DNA of 64,000 nt, taken from positions 1,266,104-1,330,103 of the forward strand of contig RPFO01000016.1 of NCBI GenBank assembly GCA_009746045.1. The letters run 5' to 3'. Below are positions 32,215 to 41,917 of the stretch, piece after piece. This DNA is from Mesostigma viride. Its lineage: Eukaryota > Streptophyta > Mesostigmatophyceae > Mesostigmatales > Mesostigmataceae. Position numbers and translations under genes: made by a program. The first letter of the stretch is position 1. Every line of letters starts with the position of its first letter. The notes under the pieces were generated by a model that was given only the letters and a program-made list of their open reading frames with translations, had not been told where the DNA came from and did not search any database.

Positions 32215-33029
32215 TCCTTGTCACACCCCCAACACATCATCACAACTGCCGGGGTGGTGACAGATGCCAGCATAAAGGTGGTGCACTTCTCCTAGTCGTG
32301 ATGACGGAATGATGACGGAATGATGATGGAGTCTAATTAGTTAATTATCACGTGACTGCGTCACGTGGGTCCCAATACAAAGTAGAGGAACCTTCAACCC
32401 CTGTACACAATGAGAGGGAGGGAGGGCGCCCTAGCTTCTCTCACTGCCACCGCCCACCAGTCGGTGGGCAGGCCACATCGAGCGCTCTATCCACATCACG
32501 GGGCCGGGGCGCATCACTGTGGGACAACCATTATTAACGATACCAGAGGTAGGCTGAAGCATAGCTGATGCTGTACAAGAAAGGTGAAGTGGGCTCAACG
32601 GGCGTCTGCTAAGGCATAAGCAAATGGCCACGCTGAGCCATGGCTGGGCTAATGTGATTGCGTTCATGCCACTCTAAACCGTTGGGGCTACTCTAAGCCG
32701 TTGGGGCTAGATCAGTATACTATGCTCGAGAAATACATGGCAAGTCATGCTATAATGTAAAAGCTATGTCGATTGCCCTCTTCTAGACAGCTGGCTAGAA
32801 TCTATTCTGGGGGAGCCCTAGGGGGTGTCGACAGTTTGTTGTTTACATAAAGGTCATGAAGTGTGATACTCATCCACTGCATGGTATATAGATTGCTAAT
32901 TGAACTAATTCCTTATTACAACCATGAACTTATTGATAGGTATACGATTCGACCCAAAACCTTGATACAGTATGCAATAAAACGTGAACAGGATAGCACA
33001 TACCAGATCAAAACCGCAGATTAATTACC
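32215..33029. other. Non-coding interval
   Basis: I see no gene. The stretch includes ATCACGTGACTGCGTCACGTGGG (two CACGTG-type boxes, 32347-32369) and a repeated GCCGTTGGGGCTA near 32677-32710. Confidence 0.4.
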
Positions 33030-33109
33030 TTCCTTGCTGGAGCTAGCCGGATGCCCACCTCATCGATGTAGCTGCGAGCCGCTTTCCTGGCCGTCGTCGC
33101 CAATAAAAC

Positions 33110-33733
33110 ATGTCAGCAATATATTTTACACATCTATCCGCGTACAAACGTATCGACTTATTTCCCGCCTAGTAACAGTTAGCACATGCACGGCGACCGA
33201 CCTGGTCGCTGATCAAACGAGGTCGCTGCACCGAGCATAGGGTCGAGACATATCTGCGCACACCCAGGCGTTGCCTGCCAATGATATACGCTGTTTAGGA
33301 CCTATGGATCATGCCTGCAAAATTGCAGTTCAAAATGTCAAGCCATGCTCCCATACCAGTCAGATTTCTGCACCTCCATGGCCGCGGAGGTCAACTATCA
33401 TATTTATGCAAGTCGGTCTCGTTTTGCCATCGTTTACCCACGCCGTCACTGGCAGAGATGACAAGCGGGACCAACCGTAGGCCCGTACTCCCCAAGTACG
33501 GTTCAGGCTGCGTACCTGCCTAGGTCAGCAACGCCAAAACTAGCTCTGGCGCCAAATTCCGGAGCCGGGCGCCGTATAATACGCGAAAAATACGTATTAT
33601 GCGCCGTATTTGCGTTGAGAACGCAATACGGCGTATTTCTAGTACGTTAGTACGCCAAACCTCGCCGTATTGTATAATACGGCGTATTTACCGTATTATA
33701 CGGCGTATTGGCGTACGCTGTCGCCAATAAAAC
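33110..33733. repeat. 624-bp repeat unit A, copy 1, with CGCCGTAT palindromes
   Basis: The unit begins ATGTCAGCAATATATTTTAC and ends GTCGCCAATAAAAC. Its last 160 bp hold many inverted copies of CGCCGTAT/ATACGGCG, for instance around GTATTGTATAATACGGCG. It is followed directly by DIRS-like copy II. Similar units lie at 35693 and 36317, and a diverged one near 54150-54650. Confidence 0.9.
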
Positions 33734-35692
33734 TTCATGTCCCACGTAGCTCCCACAAAAACCAGCATCTTCATTAAAACAATAAGTGGAAGCATACATG
33801 TGACACTAATTGACATGCCCGGAGGCACGCCGTTCAAGGCCCTTCATGAAGTACGTTGCCCTAGAGGCAACCAAGACACGGGTGGGTGGGGAGCAAAGAA
33901 AGAGGCCGACAAAACCAGCCAGAGCGGCTTTTAGTCGCAAAACCTCCCTTATCCCTAGCTAACTGACGTCATTAAACCCTTATGTTTAGTGGATGCTAGT
34001 AAGACGCTAACCGTACAGACCGGGGGTAGAATATCCCGAATCTGCACGGCTAGTATTAAATAATGCGTAGGTTGTTCTTTTCAGGGGCACTGCACCTCAC
34101 GCCCCGTTCCGCCCGGGTATAATCAACCCAAGCGCGGAACGCACATTTTATTTAATTCATTTTTCAACCATGCACTATATTGCATCTACTAATCACAAAA
34201 GCTCTAGCCAAACAGCTACGAGTAAACACTACGACCTATAAGCCGCTCATCCAGCGGCCTCTTGTTCCCGCATTCACGTATAGAAGAAACTCCGTTCAAA
34301 GAACCCCGATTCATGTCCCACGTAGCTCCCACAAAAACCAGCATCTTCATTAAAACAATAAGTGGAAGCATACATGTGACACTAATTGACATGCCCGGAG
34401 GCACGCCGTTCAAGGCCCTTCATGAAGTACGTTGCCCAATCACCCCCGCCCTGGCTTTCCCTTGAAGCCGCACTCCACCTTGCTCGTTGTCACAAGTGAC
34501 CGCCCTGCCGCAAAACGGGAGCCCCCCCACATCGGGAGGCGTGTGCCCGGCGGCTGTGGATGCATGGCCAGGCCCAAAAAGGCCCAGCGCATTTGCACTG
34601 CGATTGCGCACGGCCAGCCTATCATGACCCCTCTCGGGGCCCCGAGTCGGTACCGCTATGGCCGTCTCCCCATAGACCCGGGGTGCTTCGAGAAAAAACG
34701 TGGACCTAGCCCAGGCCCCGCCAGCCCGGATGCCCGAGGCCACAGCCCCAGGCACCTGGCTGAACGAGAATCCGTTCAGCCAAGACCGCATTCCCCCCCG
34801 AGGTTTCTATGCGTGGGGAAAAAATTTCTAGCTTAGGCGCTTTTCCCATCGCCGTCCCCAGCCCCAACCACCCCCCCTCGGCGGAAGGCAATTGCAAAGT
34901 TTGCTGGCCAGCAGCAATTTCCGAAGAAAAAGCCGCAGGCCGCGGACCGAAACACGGGTCGCCAGTGCCAGCCATCCGGCTCCAACCCGGGGTGCAAGCA
35001 TCCCCAGGTACGGAGCACCAGCTCGCGCACTGGGCCGACCAAGCGACAGTTGAGCACCTGTCACGGCATCCGGCCCACCAAAGACCCCAAGCTGGGGAAA
35101 AGGTGCGGACCGGAGGTAATCATTTTCTTTTCTTTTAGTTAACCGAGCGAGGAACTACGCCTGGCCGGTTAACAACTGGAAGTCTCACCACTGGCCAAGT
35201 GGCCAGTGCAACCAGTGCTTTTGGGGTTTTGCTCCGCAGCACCCATAGCTGCGGCTGCCGCCGCAACGACAACGAGCAAAGAAAGAGGCCGACAAAACCA
35301 GCCAGAGCGGCTTTTAGTCGCAAAACCTCCCTTATCCCTAGCTAACTGACGTCATTAAACCCTTATGTTTAGTGGATGCTAGTAAGACGCTAACCGTACA
35401 GACCGGGGGTAGAATATCCCGAATCTGCACGGCTAGTATTAAATAATGCGTAGGTTGTTCTTTTCAGGGGCACTGCACCTCACGCCCCGTTCCGCCCGGG
35501 TATAATCAACCCAAGCGCGGAACGCACATTTTATTTAATTCATTTTTCAACCATGCACTATATTGCATCTACTAATCACAAAAGCTCTAGCCAAACAGCT
35601 ACGAGTAAACACTACGACCTATAAGCCGCTCATCCAGCGGCCTCTTGTTCCCGCATTCACGTATAGAAGAAACTCCGTTCAAAGAACCCCGA
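33734..35692 (-). mobile_element. Non-autonomous DIRS/PAT-like element with split direct repeats (copy II)
   Basis: Layout on the plus strand: B1 33734-33861, A2 33891-34309, B2 34310-34437, interior 34438-35273, A1 35274-35692. B copies are 128 bp and A copies 419 bp. The termini share words with copy I: TTCTTTGAACG/TTCTCTGAACG plus AGTTTCTT in A, and CCACTTATTGTTTTAAT in B. It sits between AATAAAAC and ATGTCAGC, and that undisturbed junction occurs at 33102-33117 and 36309-36324. The insertion therefore made no target duplication. The interior (about 0.8 kb) has no recognisable gene. Confidence 0.7.
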
Positions 35693-36316
35693 ATGTCAGC
35701 AATATATTTTACACATCTATCCGCGTACAAACGTATCGACTTATTTCCCGCCTAGTAACAGTTAGCACATGCACGGCGACCGACCTGGTCGCTGATCAAA
35801 CGAGGTCGCTGCACCGAGCATAGGGTCGAGACATATCTGCGCACACCCAGGCGTTGCCTGCCAATGATATACGCTGTTTAGGACCTATGGATCATGCCTG
35901 CAAAATTGCAGTTCAAAATGTCAAGCCATGCTCCCATACCAGTCAGATTTCTGCACCTCCATGGCCGCGGAGGTCAACTATCATATTTATGCAAGTCGGT
36001 CTCGTTTTGCCATCGTTTACCCACGCCGTCACTGGCAGAGATGACAAGCGGGACCAACCGTAGGCCCGTACTCCCCAAGTACGGTTCAGGCTGCGTACCT
36101 GCCTAGGTCAGCAACGCCAAAACTAGCTCTGGCGCCAAATTCCGGAGCCGGGCGCCGTATAATACGCGAAAAATACGTATTATGCGCCGTATTTGCGTTG
36201 AGAACGCAATACGGCGTATTTCTAGTACGTTAGTACGCCAAACCTCGCCGTATTGTATAATACGGCGTATTTACCGTATTATACGGCGTATTGGCGTACG
36301 CTGTCGCCAATAAAAC
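35693..36316. repeat. 624-bp repeat unit A, copy 2
   Basis: Nearly identical to 33110-33733, of the same length and ending in GTCGCCAATAAAAC. It runs directly into copy 3 at 36317, which shows that the units were in tandem before the DIRS-like insertion. Confidence 0.9.
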
Positions 36317-36549
36317 ATGTCAGCAATATATTTTACACATCTATCCGCGTACAAACGTATCGACTTATTTCCCGCCTAGTAACAGTTAGCACATGCACGG
36401 CGACCGACCTGGTCGCTGATCAAACGAGGTTGCTGCACCGAGCATAGGGTCGAGACATATCTGCGCACACCCCGGCTGCTTGTTATATCAAGGAGACAAC
36501 CAGCGCAGGCCAGAAATCCAGGCGTACGTTGCCTGGCAATGATATATAT

Positions 36550-38210
36550 TCATTGAGAATGATAGATTACGGAGGTGAGATAGGCATGCAACATAAGGAA
36601 AAACCCGAGAACTGGGAGAATAACCCTGAAGAAATTAATAGTAATCTGACACAGACATCCAAGGATCACGCCAGCGGCACAAGGTACAACTAACTATACA
36701 TCACAAAACTACACGCAGCAACAGCGCTGCCGGCCCACCATGCAGGCCTGGAAGGAATCTAGACCGCATGGGTCGCGACAAAGTCGGCCCGGGTGCGGCG
36801 GAATAACACATCAGCCACGGTGCGAGTGAGGGCGAGTGACAGACGCTGCCGCCAATACGAGGACCACGTGCGGGCCGACCACGGGGCGGTCTGACCCTCG
36901 AGGTCGAGGCGGTCTTCACGGCGCTGGCAGCACTCGTGGAAAAACTCCGCTGTCTTGGGGCCCATGGCCCCGAACTCCTCAAGGACAAAGGGGATGACCC
37001 GGTGGGGCCCCACATTGCCGTAGGAGGCAAACTTGTCGCGCTCAGCCACAGCGGCAGCAGCGCCGGCATCCACAGCCGCCCGGAGGATGTGGCGACCGGA
37101 AAGCGGCCGAGCCACGGAGACATCGATGAGCAGGTGGCAACCCTGCCCGTCGTAGTCAAGCACGGTAATGTCGGGGCGGTGGTTGGGTGAGTAGAGGGCG
37201 GCCCCATCCGCGTCCTCGCACTTAATGGTGGAGTGGGGAAAGACCGACCGAACCATGGCACACACCACCCGGAGGAGAGCGGTATGGAGATAGAGGAACC
37301 AGTTCTGGTTCTGCTGGCCACCCATGCACGCGATGTAGTGCGTCCCAGTAGTATCCAGAGCAAGCCCGCAGCTGCCGCAGGACGCACCCGCCGTGATGAG
37401 AGGTTGCAGGGCAAAGAGCTGGTGGCGGAGAGCGATGGCGTAAAGGGCCGGAACCAGTGTGAACAAAGGGCTCATGGGGAGGGCGCGCAGGAATGCGGAC
37501 CCCACGCTCCCCTCAAGGGAAACGGAGTGAAGCCAAGCCTTCCCCTGATCGTTCAAGCTCGCATGCAGACCCATCCAGTCGGCACAGTGTAGTATACCCG
37601 CGTAGGTCTTTTGTTGTTTTTCATGAACGCAGGCAGGGAAGACACTAGGACTGACGACAGTGGACACGCCGGGCGTGCCCCGGGGCAGGCGACGGTGGAC
37701 GGCCTGAGCGGGGCGGACGAGGTCGCAAGCCTGCTGGATCCCGAGGTAAGAATCCTGCACAGCCTGCACAAAGGGAAAGGGGGATGGGGTGACCAAGTCG
37801 GGAATGGCGCTGACGGCGCTGGGGACCAACCGGCGGATCTCCGCCCAGGCCTGAGCAACAGAGCCAAGGAAGGCGGCGGGGGCGAGGCGGGCGGCGCGGG
37901 TGAGCCCACACCCGCCCATGCGGCAGGGGAGGGTGGCCAAGCGCATGGAGTGAGCTGGCAGGCTAGGGCCGGGGAGGAGCACCTGCAAGGCGGCCTGAAT
38001 GCGCTCGTCATGGCCTTCCGCGGCAAGCCGCACCAAGTGGGGGGGAGCGCCACGGAGCCAGTGAACCACCCGCGGGTGGGCGCAAAACCACAGGAGGAGC
38101 CCTTTGGTCTGGGGGTCCTTGAGGCGCGCCCAAGTCTCAAGGACATGGGTGCGCTGTTCCACGGTGGCCCGGAGCTCCTCTTCGACGTAGGCAGGGTCAC
38201 CCACAGGGAC
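36550..38210 (-). mobile_element. 5'-truncated LINE (non-LTR retrotransposon)
   Basis: The insert is flanked by a 14-bp target duplication GCAATGATATATAT at 36536-36549 and 38211-38224, as expected for target-primed reverse transcription. Only the last about 1.66 kb of the element is present, with the 3' end at the left. There is no long poly(A). Confidence 0.85.
36759..38204 (-). pseudogene. LINE ORF2 C-terminal fragment with endonuclease-like domain
   Basis: The 481-codon fragment lacks the reverse transcriptase core, which was lost by 5' truncation. It keeps the thumb/connector region (LPCRMGGCGL, a phrase typical of LINE ORF2) and a C-x2-C/H-C cluster (CGSCGLALDTTGTHYIAC). Its C-terminal domain contains RPDITVLDYDG, LLIDVSVARP and AERDKFASYG, which resembles the PD-(D/E)xK-like nuclease fold of restriction-like endonuclease LINEs. 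The frame is open, consistent with a fairly recent insertion. Confidence 0.75.
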
Positions 38211-38662
38211 GCAATGATATATATACGCTGTTTAGGACCTATGGATCATGCCTGCAAAATTGCAGTTCAAAATGTCAAGCCATGCTCCCATACCAGTCAG
38301 ATTTCTGCACCTCCATGGCCGCGGAGGTCAACTATCATATTTATGCAAGTCGGTCTCGTTTTGCCATCGTTTACCCACGCCGTCAACTGGCAGAGATGAC
38401 AAGCGGGACCAACCGTAGGCCCGTACTCCCCAAGTACGGTTCAGGCTGCGTACCTGCCTAGGTCAGCAACGCCAAAACTAGCTCTGGCGCCAAATTCCGG
38501 AGCCGGGCGCCGTATAATACGCGAAAAATACGTATTATGCGCCGTATTTGCGTTGAGAACGCAATACGGCGTATTTCTAGTACGTTAACTAGTACGCCAA
38601 ACCTCGCCGTATTGTATAATACGGCGTATTTACCGTATTATACGGCGTATTGGCGTACGCTG

Positions 38663-39224
38663 CATGATGTCTCCTGAGAGCTGTAGTCCCTTGCCCCTAT
38701 TATCATTATTATTATCAACATCACTCCGTTGGGAGTCAATGTAGCACATATCCCTGAGAAGGGGCCGGCATATGGCTTTAAATACATCCTAGGCTACTTC
38801 ATGCAAGGGTGGGAATGTAAGCTACCCGTGCTCTAGGTGCACCAGGGCACCTGCACCCTCATGGTCCGTATCACGCTATGCCCGGGTAAGGGGGGAGCAT
38901 GCCTGTGAGGGAGGAAGATCATCATGGCTATACAAGAGCTAGGACATGGCTTCTCGACAGAGAGCATCTCTCTGTGCATGGCATAGCATGGCTAAATTCT
39001 TAATACAACATCCATGGGGGGGTCCCATTATAGGCATGGCTTGGCTAAACATAGCCAGGGCGTAGCATGGCTGTACTAGGACTAGGCTAAGGCTATGGCT
39101 GGTTGTGGACCGTGCGTTGGCGGCACGTGACTAGGTGTGTTGGCACAGCTAGGCAAACATTCTAGGCATGGCTGCCTTAGCGACAGTGACGCCAATGGTT
39201 ACAATCTAGGGCTATTGCTATTCT
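38663..39224. other. Non-coding interval
   Basis: No gene is visible. Short words such as TAGCATGGCTA and GGCATGGCT recur between 38930 and 39180. Confidence 0.4.
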
Positions 39225-39890
39225 AGCCCGCTGGGGGCGTCCACATCTTGTGGTTGATCATCAGGTCCCCGCCCCTCCAGTACACCTTGGGCTTCTGGGG
39301 GTCCTGCTTATGGCGGAGGTATTCCGGCCACAGGTCGCGTCGCTGCTGTTGCTGAGCGGGGGTGAGGTCGTCATCCAGCGTCCAGGTGAGGTCGTGCAAC
39401 CGCTTGCGACGAGAGAGGAACCGCTGCTTATCCTCATGCAGGGGAGGGGAAGGTGAGTAGGACTGGTGGGGGAGCCGCCTTGTCCCGTGAGTGGGGAAGG
39501 CGGTGGCACCCGCTCAGTGCTACCTCACCTATACCAGGCCCATGAGGGTAAGAAGCTGGTTCTTGAGCTCGTCAGCAAGAGAGGTTGACGTCTCACCTGG
39601 CTTCTGGGGGAAGCGACGTAGCACCACTCGGCACTCGCGGCGAGCGCGGTCGGTGACCTCCCATTGCTGGGCCTGGCGGTGGTTCTCCAGCTCCTGGAGC
39701 TTTGTGGCGATGGCGTCGGTGGTGAAGGCGGTCGCTGACCGCAGCAGGTCCGCGTAGGAGAGCGGCGGGAGGTCGCCAACATCCTGCCGGGGTGGCTGCA
39801 TGGGATGCAATGGTGGCCGTCTGCTCCGCGATCTTGGGGACCTGTGTGGGACCTTGCCCCACTGTTGGGGACCTTGCCCCTATCCCAATG
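39225..39890 (-). pseudogene. LINE ORF1-like fragment (RRM-type)
   Basis: The frame 39529-39810 has a coiled-coil-like part (ATKLQELENHRQAQQW) then RRECRVVLRRFPQKPGE and LLTLMGL, like the RRM core of L1-type ORF1 proteins. A second frame from about 39435 to 39225 continues with RFLSRRKRLHDLTW, DLTPAQQQQRRDLW and KVYWRGGDLMINHKMW, like the C-terminal RNA-binding end. The break between them is a frameshift or small intron. Decayed. Confidence 0.5.
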
Positions 39891-40480
39891 TTTAACACCT
39901 TGTTGAGGGCGCCTTGCACGGTTGGGGTACGGTCCGCCGCAGTGGCGCGTTGCGCCACATCGCGGAAGATGTCTTGGAACATTGATTGGAACGCGGAGGA
40001 TTTTTTCTCCGCCTTGGTTTGATACTTTAGAACATAGCTCACCAGCGCGCGGAAACTGCATATATACTGCATGTCACAATTCGATCGACACCCACACAAA
40101 TGCCAAGGAGTCGCCATAACCACATCTTGGGGTGGTTGCGCGGGGGGACAACGACCCACTGCCCCCTCATGTCCTTCTCCACCCTCCAATAACAGGCAGG
40201 CATGTCCCGATCGTTGTCACCGGATGTCATAGCCTCTTCAGCTTCATCCTTACATGCAGTAGTACATTCCGTGCCGTGAGGCGCATGCGGCGGGCGTGTG
40301 GCACCACCACAATGTCTAGGTGCACAAGAAGCGCACGAGCACGCACGCCGGAAAGCGGCACTACCATCGTACCCCATCCTACATTTGCGGGTGACGCAGT
40401 CGGGCTGCAACTTTAAACAATATGAGTTGCATTTATGGATCATATATAACCCAAGCAGTAAAGCGCGCACGTGCCATGCA
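39890..40480 (-). pseudogene. Helitron Rep/helicase-like fragment, frameshifted
   Basis: One frame gives MIHKCNSYCLKLQ, CRMGYDG and WVVVPPRNHPKMWLW, and a second frame continues with ALVSYVLKYQTKAEKKSSAFQ and ALNKVLN. These follow the N-terminal zinc and KYxxKAE(K)xS signature seen in Helitron Rep/helicase proteins. The frame changes near 40120. Similarity stops after KVLN and merges with the LINE ORF1-like fragment, so this is a short, dead, chimeric piece. Confidence 0.6.
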
Positions 40481-40559
40481 CATGACGTGATCCATGCATG
40501 ACAATAATGAACAGGTATGGGGACAGGACACAACCTTGCCACACCCCGTGATGAAGGGG

Positions 40560-41200
40560 GAATGGTGGGGTGGTGCCTTCCGCAGTCCGCACTACTGCCT
40601 CATGTGAGCCCTCATACAGTCGACAAATGGCAGCAATGAACGCTGGTGGCACCCGATCCAGAGCTAGGATGGCCCAAAGAGCCTCCGAGAGGACCGTGTC
40701 AAAGGCCTCAATGAAGACCAGCGGCAAACTGTCAGGGCAAAGGCGACGCACAGTCCTCCATCAACCGGCGCGCGACAGCCATGACAGTGTTACGACCACG
40801 ACGGAAAACCATCTGAGACTCACCCAGGTGTGGATCCAGCGCGGCGCGGAGCCTGTGCAGCATCATGCGCATGAAGACCTTCAGCGCGGCGCTCTGGAGG
40901 CAGACACCCCGATAGTTACCGGGGTCAGCAGCAGAGCCCTTCTAATTGTACAGCATGACGCGGATGGCCGTCTGCCACTCAGCAAGCGGAGGCTCGTCAG
41001 AGAGCAGGACACGGTTGCAGAACGCCAGCAGAAGATCGATCCCTCACCGCTGGGTCAGGGGTCTTCAGCAGCTCAGCAGAAAGGTGTTCGGCACCGACCG
41101 CCGCGTCGTACCGCAGGCGAGCAAGGGCGCCGTCCAATTCCTTCATCCATCCAACCTATACATGTACGTAGGATATATGTCAAGCTTCCGGTATACATCC
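40560..41200 (-). pseudogene. LINE reverse transcriptase fragment
   Basis: Minus-strand frames show LAEWQTAIRVMLYN, a stop, then DPGNYRGVCLQSAALKVF, HLGESQMVFRRGRNT and, in another frame, FIEAFDTVLSEALWAIL and GVWQGCVLSPYLF. These are the RT finger and palm landmarks up to the region before the FADD-like box. The in-frame TAG at about 40942 and frame changes show decay. The ORF at 40440-40751 is part of this fragment. Confidence 0.65.
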
Positions 41201-41265
41201 TAGCTGCGCTTCGTGCCAGCCGCTTCTCGTGCATGCACACAAGAGGCATAACTTTGAACATCTAG

Positions 41266-41917
41266 CCTTAATATGAAGTGAGACAACTATGCCTGGACGC
41301 ATGGCGATCTAGATACGTTGCAATGCATGCATGGCCCATGCACAGTGCGTTGCATGCCCGCCTGCGCCACCATGATGTAGCTCGAGCTCTAGAGTACATC
41401 GATCATCTGTGGCCTGCCCGCTTGAGGCACTAGGCTGTGATCGAGAGCAGCTAGGGCGCGCCTCCGTCTTTCTCGTTGTGTATCAAGGAGACAACCAGCG
41501 CATGTATGTACATAGCGGTTTCAAAGAGTTCTTTACAGTATATAAACATAGTTCTTTACATTATTAATGTTATATATTGGACACTCCCTGCCAGTTAGGC
41601 TCCAAACACACGCCGTGATCAAGCAAGCTGTTTCCGGCCCCACCGTCCATAGGTCATCGATCTAGTCGCTGTACACTAAGCTCCATATAATTTCAATGCA
41701 CAAGGCTACACATTTCCATCTCCATTCATATTCATCATCCTGAACGACTCGAAAACGCGGAAAAGATAATGGCAGGCTCGAGCTACCATGGTCCGGATTC
41801 TCCCAATTTCTGGCCTGCGCTGGTTGTCTCCTTGATGTAAAGGTACCCACGTGATGCAGCCCGAAATATAATTTATGTTTGCACAATATACAAAATAAAT
41901 GTTCTTGCCTCTAGTGC
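41266..41917. other. Gap with inverted pair ATCAAGGAGACAACCAGCGC
   Basis: The word ATCAAGGAGACAACCAGCGC lies at about 41481-41500 and inverted at about 41817-41836. A third copy is at 36488. The pair brackets about 350 bp and may be a small MITE. No gene is visible. This is also the 3' flank of the HspBP1/Fes1 gene. Confidence 0.45.

Larger units (their letters stand above)
36317..38662. repeat. Repeat unit A, copy 3, interrupted by a LINE
   Basis: The copy runs from 36317 to about 36473, has a 46-bp insertion with ATCAAGGAGACAACCAGCGC, and is then cut by the LINE. It continues from 38225 to 38662 through the palindromic CGCCGTAT part. Confidence 0.8.

Noticed and set aside
37233-38399. Plus-strand ORFs of 119 and 262 codons across the LINE
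   Set aside because: Antisense shadows of the ORF2 fragment.
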